64,000 bases of DNA from Xanthomonas cassavae CFBP 4642. Its GTDB lineage: Bacteria; Pseudomonadota; Gammaproteobacteria; Xanthomonadales; Xanthomonadaceae. The stretch spans positions 3,410,901 through 3,474,900 of the forward strand of contig NZ_CM002139.1 of NCBI RefSeq assembly GCF_000454545.1, read 5' to 3'. A program made the translations under genes and the position numbers. Below are positions 18,442-28,914 of the stretch, piece after piece. Below the pieces are notes generated by a model. It saw only the letters and a program-made list of their open reading frames with translations, was not told where the DNA came from and ran no database searches. The first letter of the stretch is position 1; each line of letters starts with the position of its first letter.

Positions 18442-18467
18442 CGGCGCCTTTGGGCGTCGCTTCTTTT
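18442..18467 (+). terminator. rho-independent terminator after 6S RNA
   Basis: CGGCGCC (18442-18448) pairs with GGCGTCG (18453-18459) through seven pairs including one G-U, followed by CTTCTTTTT. Lies ten bases past the 6S 3' end. Confidence 0.75.
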
Positions 18468-18740
18468 TGTGCGTCCGCCATTTGTCTATTTGTATGTCCA
18501 TTGCCTGCCGCTGAGGCGGGCGCATGGCCTTTGGCACGACCGCGTTCATGAGCACCCACGCATGACCCCGGGTAAGCGATGCAATGACATGACGTGCCAC
18601 AAGAGCGATCCGCAACGACGACACATGCGACAACGCAGCGTGCAGCAGGTGCGGCACACATCGCGCCGATCCGGCCGCGCCGCTAGGCAGGTGGAGGCCT
18701 GCCACCGACACTACGGCTCCCACACCGCTGCGAGACACCG

Positions 18741-19327
18741 ATGACCGAGAATCGAGAGGCGTTGCGCCAACAGTTGCGCGCGCAGCGGCGCAGCATGCCG
18801 GCCGCGCAGCGCCTGGCCGCTGCCGATGCCTTGGCGGAGCGCTTGCTGGCGCTGCCGTTTGCGCCGCAAACCGGCGCGGTGGCGGGGTACTGGGCGATGG
18901 ATGGCGAGATCGCGCTGCATCGCTGGCAACTCAGCTTGCCGGCGAGCCTGCGCTATTGCCTGCCGATGCTGGACGGGCGCGTGCTGCGCTTTGCGCCATG
19001 GCGGCCGGGCCAGGGGCTGGTCAGCAACCGCTACGGAATCCCGGAGCCGGATGTGGCCCGCGCCGACACCCTGGCACCGGAGGATATGGCCTTGGTGATC
19101 ACCCCGCTCACCGGCTTTGACGCGGGCTGTCGGCGGCTGGGCATGGGGGGCGGCTGGTATGATCGCAGCTTCGCGTTCCGGCATCGCCAGGCGCCGCCGC
19201 CCTGGCTGGTCGGCGTCGGCTTCGCCGCGCAACAGGTGCCTGCGCTGCCGACCGAACCCTGGGACGTGGCGGTGGATGCCATCTGCACCGAACACGCCAC
19301 TCTCCTGAACGACGACGCCGTTTCCGT

Positions 19328-19331
<4 letters not shown>
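18741..19331 (+). CDS. fau: 5-formyltetrahydrofolate cyclo-ligase
   Basis: 196 residues. ATP-dependent conversion of 5-formyl-THF to 5,10-methenyl-THF, which recovers the inhibitory storage folate. Landmarks: N-terminal LRAQRRSM (ATP site), WAMDGEIAL, LVITPLTGFDAGCRRLGMGGGWYDRSF (the GxGxGYYDR-type motif with Trp in place of the first Tyr) and the closing WDVAVDAICTE. About 270 bp separate it from the 6S terminator, so it may have its own promoter. The stop overlaps the EVE gene (ATGA at 19328). Confidence 0.93.
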
Positions 19332-19798
<467 letters not shown>

Positions 19799-19810
19799 CC
19801 GGGAACAGAG

Positions 19811-20000
19811 CGTCGGGATTTGAGATTTGCACATCCCGCCTCAGCCCAGCCGCTCTTGCGATTCCCGATTCCCGATTCCCGATTCCCGATTCCCGATTCC
19901 CGATTCCCGATTCCCGATTCCCGATTCCCGATTCCCGATTCCTGATTCCTGATTCCTGATTCCTGATTCCTGATTCCTGATTCCCGATTCCCCAATCCCG
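19811..20000. repeat. heptanucleotide tandem array in front of rpiA
   Basis: Nineteen tandem 7-bp units from 19860 to 19992: eleven GATTCCC, six GATTCCT, then two GATTCCC, ending in CAATCCCG. It is seeded by GCTCTTGCGA at 19852, the same bases that begin the right arm of the inverted repeat at 37945. A worn left arm (CGTCGGGATTTGAGATTTGC) lies at 19811-19830. The array ends 20 bp before the rpiA start codon and looks like a heptad element whose right arm expanded; copy number is likely to vary between strains. Confidence 0.9.
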
Positions 20001-20011
20001 AGCCCTTGCCC

Positions 20012-20659
20012 ATGTCCGAAGCAAAACGCCTGGCCGCCGAGAAGGCGATCGATTACGTGGAAGACGGCATGATCGTTGGCGTGGGTACCGGCTCGACGGT
20101 GGCCTACTTCATCGATGCGCTGGGCCGCATCGGCCATCGCATCAAGGGCGCGGTGTCCAGCTCCGAACAGAGCACCGCACGGCTGCGCCAGCATGGCATC
20201 GAGGTGCTGGACCTCAACCACACCGGCAATCTGTCGCTGTATGTGGATGGCGCCGACGAGTGCGACCCAAACCGTTGCCTGATCAAGGGCGGCGGCGCGG
20301 CGCTGACGCGCGAGAAGATCATCGCCGAGGCCAGCGAGCGCTTCATCTGCATTGTCGACCCGAGCAAGCAGGTGCCGGTACTGGGCAAGTTCCCGCTGCC
20401 GGTGGAAGTGATTCCGATGGCGCGCAGCCTGGTGGCCCGCCAGATCCTGGCGTCGACCGGCGGCCAGCCGGTGTGGCGCGACGGCGTGGTCACCGATAAC
20501 GGCAACGTGGTGCTGGATGTGCACAACCTGCAGATCACCGACCCGGTGGCGCTGGAGCGCAGCTTGAACCAGATCCCTGGCGTGGTCTGCGTGGGTTTGT
20601 TCGCGCGCCGCCCGGCCGATGTGGTGATCGTCGGTGGCGAGCCGCCGCGCGTGCTCTGA
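20012..20659 (+). CDS. rpiA: ribose-5-phosphate isomerase A
   Basis: 215 residues. Interconverts ribose 5-phosphate and ribulose 5-phosphate in the pentose phosphate pathway. Landmarks: GVGTGSTV at 23-30 (phosphate binding), [17 protein letters not shown] (catalytic Asp) and [17 protein letters not shown] at 20012 preferred over an in-frame TTG six bases upstream. No Shine-Dalgarno is visible: the leader consists of the heptad array and its trailing CCCAATCCCGAGCCCTTGCCC. Confidence 0.95.
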   Translation: MSEAKRLAAEKAIDYVEDGMIVGVGTGSTVAYFIDALGRIGHRIKGAVSSSEQSTARLRQHGIEVLDLNHTGNLSLYVDGADECDPNRCLIKGGGAALTREKIIAEASERFICIVDPSKQVPVLGKFPLPVEVIPMARSLVARQILASTGGQPVWRDGVVTDNGNVVLDVHNLQITDPVALERSLNQIPGVVCVGLFARRPADVVIVGGEPPRVL

Positions 20660-21039
20660 CGCACGCCGCGTGCAGCATGGTCGCGCGCCCCTGCGATGCG
20701 CGGACACCAGCAACGCGGCCTGGCGCCAACCCACCGGCCTGCACACGCAGGCGCCTGCGATGGTGCCTTCTGCATCTCCCCTTAGGCCAGGCCGTTGCGA
20801 GGCCATCCGGGCGATCACCGCACGCAGGCTGCATGCCGGCAAACACCCTGCACACGCGCAGGCAGCAGCGACCGCCGCGCCTGCGAACTCCGACGTTCAT
20901 GCTGCACGCTTCGCACCACGCTGCCTGCACCTGGCGATACACGGACTCGCATGGCCCGGCTGCAACTGCATGCCAACGGCTTGACGCACGCCGGCGCATG
21001 GCAGATGGTGCGCCATCCCCTGTCTCGCTGGTCTGCCGC
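20660..21039. other. intergenic stretch without a recognised gene
   Basis: 380 bp between rpiA and the DUF192 gene. In-frame sequence upstream of the DUF192 start is open but shows no domain. No T-tailed hairpin or heptad element recognised. Confidence 0.45.
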
Positions 21040-21489
21040 ATGCGCCCTGTCCGCTTTCTCGCCCTTGCCTGCCTGATGTTGCTTGGTGGCTGCGCCAGCC
21101 GCGGCTCGTGGGTGGAACTGGCCGGCACGCGCTACCAGGTGGAACTGGCGCAGAACGATGCCGACCGCGTCCAGGGCCTGATGTTCCGCGATGCCATGGA
21201 CCAAGACCGCGGCATGCTGTTCATCCACGACCGTCAGGAACCGCTGGCGTACTGGATGAAGAACACCAAGATCGCGCTGGACATCCTGTATTTCGACGAC
21301 CAGCGCCGGCTGGTGTCGCAGCAGCGCGATGTGCCGCCGTGTTCGGCCGGCGGCGATGCCTGCCCGCCCTATCCCAGCAAGGCGCCGGCCCGCTACGTGC
21401 TGGAACTCAATGCCGGCCAGGCCACCAAGCTCGACCTCCAGGATGGCACCGAGCTTGTTTTCGGCCCGGATATTCCCGAGCTGAAGTGA
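21040..21489 (+). CDS. DUF192 family lipoprotein
   Basis: 149 residues. Starts with a lipoprotein signal peptide ending LLGGC, so the mature chain would begin at Cys18 with a lipid anchor; residues +2/+3 are Ala-Ser, which favours the outer membrane. The rest is one DUF192 domain: ERVQ-like DRVQGLMFRDAMDQDRGMLF, then YWMKNTKIALDILYFD, and the C-terminal YVLELNAGQA. Family function unknown; DUF192 proteins are small beta-barrel-like proteins often exported. ATG at 21040 chosen because the signal peptide begins there. Confidence 0.88.
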   Translation: MRPVRFLALACLMLLGGCASRGSWVELAGTRYQVELAQNDADRVQGLMFRDAMDQDRGMLFIHDRQEPLAYWMKNTKIALDILYFDDQRRLVSQQRDVPPCSAGGDACPPYPSKAPARYVLELNAGQATKLDLQDGTELVFGPDIPELK

Positions 21490-21529
21490 TTCACAGCGAT
21501 GCGGTGTCTCCTGTCAGGAAGTACCGGAC

Positions 21530-22411
21530 TTGAACCCCGCGCCGCTTGCCGACACTCTTGTCGGCATGGTCGACATGCTCCCACTTCCCCATTGGACCGC
21601 GCTTGCCAGCCTGGACGACGATGCGGTGCCGTTGATGTCCACCGCGCTGCTGATTGCGCGCGACGAGTATCCACAACTGGATGCCGAGTTGTATGACACG
21701 CTGGTGCAGAGCCACGTCGAGCATCTGCGCCGCGAAGTGGACGCGATCGACCTGTGGCCGCTGAAGATGGCCGCGGTCAACCGCTACCTGTTCGATGAGC
21801 TGGGCTATTCGGGCAATCACGACGAGTACTACGACCCGCGTAACAGCTATCTCAACCAGGTGTTCGAGCGCCGGCTGGGCAATCCGATTTCGCTGGCGAT
21901 GGTGCAGATCGAAGTGGCGCGCCGGCTCGGTATCCCGTTGGCAGGCGTGTCGTTTCCCGGGCATTTCCTGGTGCGGCTGCCGGTGGACGACGGCGTGCTG
22001 GTGATGGACCCGTTCAACGGCGGCCGTCCGCTGGGCGTGGACGAGCTGCGCGAACGCGCCCGCCCACATCTGGGGGGAGAAATTCCCGACGACCGTGCGC
22101 TGGCGCAGATTCTCGACCCCGCCCCGCACCGCGCGATCTTGATCCGCATCCTGCGCAACCTGCACGGCGTGTATGCCGATGCCGAGCATTGGGACCGCGC
22201 CGCGCGCAGCGCCGACCGCATCCTGAAGCTGGTACCGGACCAACCCGAGGCCATGCGCGATCGCGGCATGGCCTACCTGCATCTGGGCCACCGCAACGGC
22301 GCACGCCACGATCTGTCGCGTTACCTGCTGCTCAATCCAGGCGCGCAGGACGCAGGCAATCTGCACGAGCATCTGGTCGAGTTGAACAGCCAGCGCTCAC
22401 GCGCGCACTGA
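21530..22411 (+). CDS. SirB1 family transglutaminase-like protein with TPR tail
   Basis: 293 residues from a TTG at 21530 preceded by AGGAAG; an ATG at 21566 is a possible alternative. The SirB1_N transglutaminase-like domain (about 50-200) shows YDPRNSYLNQVFERRLGNPISLA and GVSFPGHFLVRL, followed by TPR-type helices (about 215-285; HWDRAARSADRILKLVPDQPEA, RDRGMAYLHLG). SirB1 was named from Salmonella next to invasion-gene regulators, but the function in other bacteria is not established. Confidence 0.87.
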   Translation: MNPAPLADTLVGMVDMLPLPHWTALASLDDDAVPLMSTALLIARDEYPQLDAELYDTLVQSHVEHLRREVDAIDLWPLKMAAVNRYLFDELGYSGNHDEYYDPRNSYLNQVFERRLGNPISLAMVQIEVARRLGIPLAGVSFPGHFLVRLPVDDGVLVMDPFNGGRPLGVDELRERARPHLGGEIPDDRALAQILDPAPHRAILIRILRNLHGVYADAEHWDRAARSADRILKLVPDQPEAMRDRGMAYLHLGHRNGARHDLSRYLLLNPGAQDAGNLHEHLVELNSQRSRAH

Positions 22412-22494
22412 GCCCGCCTGCATCGCGATCCGCTTGGCCGCCGCAGCGTGGCGCTGCCGCCCGTGATCGATACCCGATCCGGGCGGGCAAGCGC

Positions 22495-22686
22495 TCAGTC
22501 GATCTCCACCATCTCGAAGTCGTCCTTGGTGACGCCGCAGTCCGGGCAGGTCCAGGTGTCGGGCACGTCCTGCCAGCGGGTGCCGGGCGCGATGCCTTCT
22601 TCGGGAATGCCGTCGGCCTCGTGGTAGAGAAACCCGCAGACGACGCACATCCAGGTGCGGTAGATGGTCGTGGATGTGTCGCTCAT
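22495..22686 (-). CDS. rubredoxin
   Basis: 63 residues. Small one-iron electron carrier; Fe is held by two CxxC loops, C14-V-V-C17-G and C47-P-D-C50-G. The segment between has the usual [28 protein letters not shown] at 22686 is the start; an in-frame extension upstream is not conserved in kind. A single gene between convergent SirB1 and divergent thiE; no partner reductase is visible. May serve an alkane hydroxylase or oxidative-stress system elsewhere. Confidence 0.94.
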   Translation of the reverse strand: MSDTSTTIYRTWMCVVCGFLYHEADGIPEEGIAPGTRWQDVPDTWTCPDCGVTKDDFEMVEID

Positions 22687-22757
22687 CGGATAATCGCGGT
22701 CACGTGACGGTGGGGATACATTGTCCCACTCCATCCACCGCTTTCGGAAGCGCTGCC

Positions 22758-23381
22758 ATGCCCAACCGCCTTGACGCCCGCGGCGTGTACCTGATCACCC
22801 CCGACGAGCCCAACACCCAGCGCCTGCTGCTGCGCACCGCGCCATTGTTGTCGGCGATCACCTGGTTGCAATACCGCAACAAACAGGCCGATGCGGCGCT
22901 ACGGCTACGCCAGGCCAGCGCCCTGCGCGAGGCCTGCGCGGCGCATGGCGTGCCCTTGATCATCAACGACGATGCGCAGCTGGCCGCGCAGGTCGGCGCG
23001 CAAGGCGTGCATCTTGGCGAAGACGATGGCGAGGTGGCGGCCGCACGCGCCGCGCTGGGGCCGCAGGCCATCATCGGGGTGTCGTGCTACGACGAGATCG
23101 CGCGCGCGCGCACCGCAGCGGCTGCCGGCGCCAGCTACGTGGCGTTCGGCGCATTCTTCCCTACCACCACCAAGCAGACCACCCGGCGCGCCACCCCTGC
23201 GCTATTGCAGAAGACGGCAGAGCTGGGACTGCCGCGGGTGGCGATCGGCGGTATCGCACCTGCACAGGTGCCCGAACTCGTCACTGCCGGCGCCGATCTG
23301 ATTGCCGTGGTCAGCGGGGTGTATGCGGCGCCGGATCCGGTCGCTGCAGTGCAGGCGTATCGCGCCGGGTTTGGGTGGTAG
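22758..23381 (+). CDS. thiE: thiamine-phosphate synthase
   Basis: 207 residues. Couples HMP pyrophosphate with thiazole phosphate to form thiamine phosphate, releasing PPi. TIM-barrel landmarks: [16 protein letters not shown] (HMP-PP binding), [47 protein letters not shown] (thiazole phosphate) and the phosphate loop VAIGGI. No TPP riboswitch was found in front of thiE, unlike thiC at 60.5 kb. 71 bp separate it from the divergent rubredoxin gene. Confidence 0.95.
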   Translation: MPNRLDARGVYLITPDEPNTQRLLLRTAPLLSAITWLQYRNKQADAALRLRQASALREACAAHGVPLIINDDAQLAAQVGAQGVHLGEDDGEVAAARAALGPQAIIGVSCYDEIARARTAAAAGASYVAFGAFFPTTTKQTTRRATPALLQKTAELGLPRVAIGGIAPAQVPELVTAGADLIAVVSGVYAAPDPVAAVQAYRAGFGW

Positions 23382-23490
23382 TGCTGCAAACGATGATGAC
23401 GATCGATGCTGGCTGCAGCGTACGCCGCTCGCGCAGGATTGAATGCCTTGCTTGCACCAAGTGCACCGACCATCGTGACGGGCCCATGCC

Positions 23491-23598
23491 CGCCCACCAT
23501 CGCAGGACCCTTGGCGGTCCCGGTCCCGCAATCGGCGAGGACGCCACGCCAGACAGTTGGCTGGTGTTTTTTGTTGAAGAGCAAAAGACACCGCGTCG
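23491..23598. repeat. intergenic element copy A (related to 41126-41314)
   Basis: Three blocks are shared with the region at 41.1-41.3 kb: CGGTCCCGCAATCGGCGAGG at 23521-23540 (matching 41126-41145 apart from one or two bases), GAAGAGCAAAAGACACCGCG around 23576 (matching GAAGAGCAGAGAACACTGCG at about 41179), and ATCGCAGGACCCTT around 23499 (matching GTCGCAGGACCTT at about 41284). Order differs between copies. No coding frame recognised. Confidence 0.55.
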
Positions 23599-23620
23599 TC
23601 AGCCAAGCCATCTCCCGAAA

Positions 23621-23653
23621 CAAAAACAGCGACGCGTGCTTTCACGCGTCGCT
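23621..23653 (-). terminator. rho-independent terminator of the Oar-type TonB receptor gene
   Basis: Perfect 11-bp stem AGCGACGCGTG/CACGCGTCGCT (plus-strand arms 23628-23638, 23643-23653), 4-nt loop, followed on the minus strand by GTTTTTG. Lies 30 bases past the receptor stop. Confidence 0.85.
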
Positions 23654-23682
23654 GCCGGGACTGCCTTTGTCGCTTGATCCGG

Positions 23683-26600
23683 TTAGAAGTCGTAGCTCAG
23701 GGTCACCCGGCCAGAGCGCGGCGCCTGATAGGCCACGACCTGGTTCCACAACGGATTGGTGGTGTTGTCGGGCAACTGCGAGAACGGGTAGATATTGGTC
23801 GCGGTCTGCTCATTGGTGAGGTTGAACACGTCGAAGCGCAAGGCCAGCTTGCCGTCGGCGAAGGAGGGCTTGTAGGTCACGCCCATGTCGAGCTGGGCGA
23901 TCCAGCCAAGCCGGCCCTGCGAGCCCGGAGGCGATGCCACCCCGGTGCCGGTTTCCGGGTTGTAGCAGTAGTGGTACGGACCGCCGGTGATTGCACTGCC
24001 GCCATAGCCGGCCGGATCGCGGCCGCTGTATTCGGTGCCGTAGTAATTGCCCAGGCAGTTGCGCGGCGCACCGGAGATCAGGCTGAAGTTGGCCGACGCA
24101 CCCCATTGCGGAGTGAACTGGTAGAAGCCGAACACCTTGAGCTGGTGACGGTGATCGTTGGATTGATCGCCGTTGAAGTGCTCCATCAACGCCGGGTGGT
24201 CCCAGCTTTGCGTGGTCGATACCGAGGCCTGGCCCTGGTAGCTGCCCAGTGCGCCGCCGGTGCGCCACAGGTCAGAGCGCACCTGCCCTTCGGTGGTGCC
24301 GTAGCTGTGCGACCACACGTAGTTGACCTTGGCGTACCACTGGCCGTCGAACGGCCGCTCCAGGTTGAATTCCACGGCCGAGTAGTTGCGCTTGAGCTTT
24401 GGAAAGCCCGCCGCCTCGCGGCTGACCGACACTTCGTGGAACTGGCCATCGGTGCCGATCACGCCCCAGGTGTTGGTCTGGCCGGGATTGATCAGCGACG
24501 CGCCAGCCACCTTCGAAAAATCGATGGTCACGCCTTGCGCGGCCGCCGCGTCGATCAGCGCGGTATTGGAGACATCGTAGTTCTGGTCGTCGATGCCGGC
24601 ATTGAGGCGGCGGTGCGTGCCACGCACGCCCAGCACCCAGCCGCTGTCGAGTTGCTTGGTGACGCCGAGGATGAGTTCGTCCTGGTTCTCGCCTTCGATG
24701 TCCTTGGCCACGGCCGTGCGCACGTCGGCAATGCGGCCGAAGCGCGAATTGGCGGAGACCGCCGAGCCCAGTTGCTGCGCCAGAATCGGCGTGCCGTCGG
24801 CATTGATGCCGCTGTAGGTGAAGTAGGTGTCGGTGGTGGTGGCCGGGGTGAACAGGCTCACCGCCGACAGCGGCAGGCCGAGATAGTAACGGCCGAGGTT
24901 GCCGAATACCTTCAGGCTGGAATCGCCGTTGACGTCCCAGCTGAAGCCCAGGCGCGGCGCCCAGGCATTGTCCACTTCGATGTAGGGATCGCCGAACGGG
25001 GTGTAGTTGGTGAATTCGTCCTTGCGCAGGCCCAGGCTGAGCAGCAGGTTGTCGGTGACCTGCCATTTGTCTTCGATGTAGTACGCGCGTTGTTTTGCTT
25101 CGTACGAGTACAGGCTGGTGTTGATGTTGCGCACCACGTAGTAGCCGCTGGACCCGTTGACCGGATCCACCAACCCCGGGCTGGGTGCGCCGATGCCGCC
25201 GGCCTCGTTGGCCGACTGGCTGACCAGCCCGCCGGTGGCCAGGCCGTTGGGATCGTTGGTCTGGCCGTAGGTCCACGCAAAGCCGGGGCCGGACAGCACC
25301 GACCCTACGTCGATACCTTCGGACTTCTGGTTGTCGATACCGAAGTTGAGCGTGTGGTGGCCGATGCGCCATTCCAGATTCAGGCGCTGATTGTCTTTCT
25401 TGTACTCGCGGTCGGGCGAACTGACCGAGGTCACCAGCTGGTTGCCGATGCGCGGAGTGCCGCCGGTGTAGGCCGGATTCTGCAGTGCGGCGCTATTGAT
25501 GACCGGCCCGCCGGCCGCGTTGTAGTTGAAGGGCGTCAGCTCATCGGGCGTTTTCATCTTGCCGTACAGCGCGGTCACGGTGAGGTTGTCGCCGAGGTAG
25601 CCGGTGTACTTGCCGGTGAACAGGGTCGGGCCGGTCTTCCAGGTGGATTCGTCGGTGAAATAACTGCCGCGCTGGCGATTGACGTAGTCGTAGCGGTAGA
25701 TCGACCCGTTGGTCTCGGCCTCATCGCTGGCACCGGTCACCTCGATCAGGTGGTTGTCGGTGATGTTCCAGTCCACCTTGGCGTACCAGCGCTTCTGCTT
25801 GTAGTCGTAATCGGTGAGGCCGCCGGTGCGGCCGTTGTCGGTGTCGCGATTGGTGCCCACGCGCACGCCGTCCGAATCCACCTGCTCGGCGGCCAGGAAG
25901 AAGAACAGCTTGTCCTGGATGATCGGCCCGCCGACATAGGCGCTGTAGGTGGTCTGGTTGGCTTCGGCTTCGCTGGCCGGCTGGTACAGGCCGTTGGCCG
26001 CACGCGCGTAGCGGTAGGCGGCGTTGTTGACGGTGCTGGCCTGGCTGTCCGGACGCCAGTAGATGTCGCGCTGGTTGGCACGCAAGCCGTTGGGCTCCCA
26101 GATGACGGCGGCGCCGAACTTCCATTCGTTGGTGCCGCGCTTGCCGATCTGGTTGATCACGCCGCCATTGGAACGGCCGAACTGCGCGCCGTAGCCGCCG
26201 GTGAAGATTTCCTGCTGGTCGATGGCGCCGTAGGGCAGGGTCAGGCCACCCAGGTTGTTGCTGATGGTGGTGGTGTTGAAGCCGTTGAGGTAGTAGGCGT
26301 TTTCGCTGGCGGCCGAGCCGCCGAAGCTGGGCAGCGAGCCGCCGAGCGGGCCGTTGTCGAAGCCGCCGCTGTTGACCACCACGCCCGGCGCCAGCAGCGC
26401 GATCGCTTCGGCGGTGCGGCCCAACGGCAGCTGCGCCAGCTGCTCGGCGGTGACCACGGTGCGGGTATCCACGCTGCTGACGTCGATGCTGGCCAGGCTG
26501 GCGGCATTGACGGTGACGCTGTCCAGGGTCTGCACGCCGCTCCCCGCGGCGCTGGCGGCGAACGAGACGTCGGTGTTGGCGCCGACGGTAATGGCGACGT

Positions 26601-26862
26601 TCTCGCGGGTTTCCACCACCGCGCCGTCGCGCTTGACCGTCACCTTGTAGGTGCCCAGCGGCAGGTTGCCGGCGGTGTAGCGGCCGCGCGCATCCACCGG
26701 CACTTCGCGACGGAGGCCACTGTTGTTTTCCACCACCACGCTGGTGCCGTTGCCCTGCCCCACGCTGCCGACGATGCTGCCGGTGGTCGACTGCGCGTGT
26801 GCGCTACCGATGGCCACCACCAGGGCCAACGCCAGGGCACGCTTCTGGATACTACGGTTCAT
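23683..26862 (-). CDS. TonB-dependent receptor, Oar-like
   Basis: 1059 residues. Outer-membrane 22-strand barrel that imports a ligand using TonB energy. Sec signal peptide 1-24 (ends GSAHA), then a carboxypeptidase regulatory-like beta domain (about 25-95; GSIVGSVGQGNG, YTAGNLPLGTYKVTV), a plug domain (about 110-240; TAEQLAQLPLGRTAEAIALLAPG, FGRSNGGVINQIGKRGTNEW) and the long barrel ending VTLSYDF with C-terminal Phe. This layout is that of the Oar/CarboxypepD_reg group rather than siderophore receptors. ATG at 26862 follows GGGGAGAAAG. Substrate not deducible; many related Xanthomonas receptors handle plant-derived compounds. Confidence 0.92.
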   Translation of the reverse strand: MNRSIQKRALALALVVAIGSAHAQSTTGSIVGSVGQGNGTSVVVENNSGLRREVPVDARGRYTAGNLPLGTYKVTVKRDGAVVETRENVAITVGANTDVSFAASAAGSGVQTLDSVTVNAASLASIDVSSVDTRTVVTAEQLAQLPLGRTAEAIALLAPGVVVNSGGFDNGPLGGSLPSFGGSAASENAYYLNGFNTTTISNNLGGLTLPYGAIDQQEIFTGGYGAQFGRSNGGVINQIGKRGTNEWKFGAAVIWEPNGLRANQRDIYWRPDSQASTVNNAAYRYARAANGLYQPASEAEANQTTYSAYVGGPIIQDKLFFFLAAEQVDSDGVRVGTNRDTDNGRTGGLTDYDYKQKRWYAKVDWNITDNHLIEVTGASDEAETNGSIYRYDYVNRQRGSYFTDESTWKTGPTLFTGKYTGYLGDNLTVTALYGKMKTPDELTPFNYNAAGGPVINSAALQNPAYTGGTPRIGNQLVTSVSSPDREYKKDNQRLNLEWRIGHHTLNFGIDNQKSEGIDVGSVLSGPGFAWTYGQTNDPNGLATGGLVSQSANEAGGIGAPSPGLVDPVNGSSGYYVVRNINTSLYSYEAKQRAYYIEDKWQVTDNLLLSLGLRKDEFTNYTPFGDPYIEVDNAWAPRLGFSWDVNGDSSLKVFGNLGRYYLGLPLSAVSLFTPATTTDTYFTYSGINADGTPILAQQLGSAVSANSRFGRIADVRTAVAKDIEGENQDELILGVTKQLDSGWVLGVRGTHRRLNAGIDDQNYDVSNTALIDAAAAQGVTIDFSKVAGASLINPGQTNTWGVIGTDGQFHEVSVSREAAGFPKLKRNYSAVEFNLERPFDGQWYAKVNYVWSHSYGTTEGQVRSDLWRTGGALGSYQGQASVSTTQSWDHPALMEHFNGDQSNDHRHQLKVFGFYQFTPQWGASANFSLISGAPRNCLGNYYGTEYSGRDPAGYGGSAITGGPYHYCYNPETGTGVASPPGSQGRLGWIAQLDMGVTYKPSFADGKLALRFDVFNLTNEQTATNIYPFSQLPDNTTNPLWNQVVAYQAPRSGRVTLSYDF

Positions 26863-27164
26863 GCTTTCTCCCCAAGTCTGGAACTGTCGCCAGGCGACCA
26901 ATGAACGGGGCCAACGGCCACCGGAATCACACTTTCTGAACATTCGCAGCAGGGCGCCAATGACCGCATGCCATCAACTCATGCCCAACCGTCGAGACCG
27001 TTGCGTTCGATCATAGGCAGCCGGGTTGCCCTACCCGCCGGCTCCGACGGGTAGGCGGGCCTCTGCCGGGTAGGCGCGCGAGGCTGCAGGCCTGACAATG
27101 GCGCACGCGATGCCCGCTACCGGGCATCGATGCTCCCATCGGTATTCCTCAAGGATCTGCGCGC
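26863..27164. other. divergent gap between the TonB receptor gene and hemL
   Basis: 302 bp holding both promoters. Contains an inverted repeat CCTACCCG (27030-27037)/CGGGTAGG (27048-27055) with a 10-nt loop; a third copy of CGGGTAGG follows at about 27068. It may be an operator or RNA hairpin; there is no T-run. No open frame of note. Confidence 0.5.
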
Positions 27165-28454
27165 ATGAACCACACCCGCTCCCACGCCCTGTTGGCCCAG
27201 GCGCAGACACTGCTGCCCGGCGGCGTCAATTCACCGGTGCGGGCGTTCAAGTCGGTGGGAGGCGAGCCGTTCTTCGTGGCGCGCGCCGACGGCCCGTATC
27301 TGTACGATGTCGACGCCAACCGCTATATCGACTACGTGGGTTCGTGGGGCCCGATGATCGCCGGCCACAACCACCCGGCGGTGCGCGAGGCGGTGGAACG
27401 CGCCATTCGTGACGGGCTGTCGTTCGGTGCGCCGTGCGCGGCCGAAGTGACCATGGCCGACACCATCACCCGGCTGGTGCCTTCCTGCGAGATGGTGCGC
27501 ATGGTCAATTCCGGCACCGAGGCCACGCTGTCGGCGGTGCGCCTGGCGCGCGGCGCGACCGGGCGTAGCCGCATCATCAAGTTCGAAGGCTGCTATCACG
27601 GCCACGGCGACTCGTTCCTGGTCAAGGCCGGCAGCGGCATGCTGACCCTGGGCGTGCCGACCTCGCCGGGCGTGCCGGCGGGCCTGAGCGAACTGACCGC
27701 CACGCTCAGCTTCAACGATTTCGAAGGCGCTACCGCCCTGTTCGACGAGATCGGCGCCGATGTGGCGGCGGTGATCATCGAACCGGTGGTGGGCAACGCC
27801 AACTGCATTCCGCCGCTGGCCGGCTATCTGCAGCACCTGCGCAAGCTGTGCACGCGGCATGGCGCGCTATTGATCTTCGACGAGGTGATGACCGGTTTCC
27901 GCGTCGCCCTGGGTGGGGCGCAGGCGCTGTACGGGGTGACGCCGGACCTGACCACCTTTGGCAAGATCATCGGCGGCGGCATGCCGGTGGGCGCGTATGG
28001 CGGCCGTCGCGAGCTGATGGAGCAGATTGCCCCGGCCGGGCCGATCTACCAGGCCGGTACCTTGTCGGGCAACCCGGTGGCCATGGCCGCGGGCCTGGCG
28101 ATGCTGGAGCTTGTGCAGGCGCCGGGCTTCCATGCTCGCCTGAGCGAGGCCACCAGCGCGTTGTGCGAGGGGCTGGAAGATGCCGCGCGTGCGGCCGGCA
28201 TTGCGGTCACCACCAACCAGGTGGGCGGCATGTTCGGGCTGTTCTTCGCCGACGAGATCGTGGAGAGCTACGCCCAGGCCACCGCCTGCGACATCACCCG
28301 CTTCAATCGCTTCTTCCACGCGATGCTGCAGCGGGGCGTGTATCTGGCGCCGTCGGCGTACGAAGCCGGCTTCATGTCCAGCGCACACGATGCGGCAGTG
28401 ATCGATGCCACGCTGGCGGCCGCGCGCGAGGCCTTTGCCGACGTGGCGCGCTGA
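27165..28454 (+). CDS. hemL: glutamate-1-semialdehyde 2,1-aminomutase
   Basis: 429 residues, PLP fold-type I. Converts glutamate-1-semialdehyde to 5-aminolevulinate, the first tetrapyrrole precursor of the C5 pathway. Landmarks: [18 protein letters not shown] at the start, [16 protein letters not shown] (phosphate binding), [29 protein letters not shown] (PLP-binding Asp) and [17 protein letters not shown] carrying the PLP Lys. Full length. Start ATG at 27165 after AAGGATCTG. Stands alone here. Confidence 0.96.
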   Translation: MNHTRSHALLAQAQTLLPGGVNSPVRAFKSVGGEPFFVARADGPYLYDVDANRYIDYVGSWGPMIAGHNHPAVREAVERAIRDGLSFGAPCAAEVTMADTITRLVPSCEMVRMVNSGTEATLSAVRLARGATGRSRIIKFEGCYHGHGDSFLVKAGSGMLTLGVPTSPGVPAGLSELTATLSFNDFEGATALFDEIGADVAAVIIEPVVGNANCIPPLAGYLQHLRKLCTRHGALLIFDEVMTGFRVALGGAQALYGVTPDLTTFGKIIGGGMPVGAYGGRRELMEQIAPAGPIYQAGTLSGNPVAMAAGLAMLELVQAPGFHARLSEATSALCEGLEDAARAAGIAVTTNQVGGMFGLFFADEIVESYAQATACDITRFNRFFHAMLQRGVYLAPSAYEAGFMSSAHDAAVIDATLAAAREAFADVAR

Positions 28455-28914
28455 AAGCTGGGAGTGGGGAATGGGGAATCGGTGAGTGCGGGGCGTTGCA
28501 GGTTTGCGGGTCTGCGGTGCGGCGTGATCGATTTCGTTCGCGGCAGCAGCAACTGCGAGGCGGTGGGCGTTGCAAGCAGTCCGTGACCGCGTGCCGGTGA
28601 CGCTGTGCCGTGGTATCTGTGCATGCGCGCCACCGAAGCCAGGCGACCTCTGACGCGCCTTGACCGTGCGCACGGGCCGACGCATTCGTCACGCTGAACG
28701 CGCCAACCCGGCGCAACACGCTTTGCTTTTGTCGTGTGGCTGTCATACCTTTCTGAAAGGTGCTCACGGACGGGCATGGGTGGGGACCCTCGAAGCAGCC
28801 GATCCGCCGTTGTCGCCTTCGCCGTGACAGGCTGGCCGTCGCCGCTGTTTCATCCTGTCATGCAGCGCATCGAGCCGGCGCGCTGCCGATGCTTGCCACG
28901 GCCGCCCTCGCCTC
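28455..28914. other. intergenic stretch with a short heptad remnant
   Basis: 460 bp between hemL and the MalT-like regulator. The first part (28459-28483, GGGAGTGGGGAATGGGGAATC) is a degenerate heptad unit like those at 6333 and 37862. The rest holds no recognised gene. A small palindrome CTTTCTGAAAG is at about 28749, possibly part of the regulator's promoter region. Confidence 0.5.

Noticed and set aside
19860..19992. CRISPR array
   Set aside because: Units are 7 bp and uninterrupted; there are no spacers and no cas genes.
23674..26904. A 1076-codon plus-strand frame antisense to the TonB receptor
   Set aside because: Mirror frame of a strongly conserved receptor gene; no recognisable domain, Val/Gly/Ala-rich.
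27030..27055. Rho-independent terminator in the TonB receptor/hemL gap
   Set aside because: The inverted repeat has no T-run on either strand and both flanking genes point away from it.
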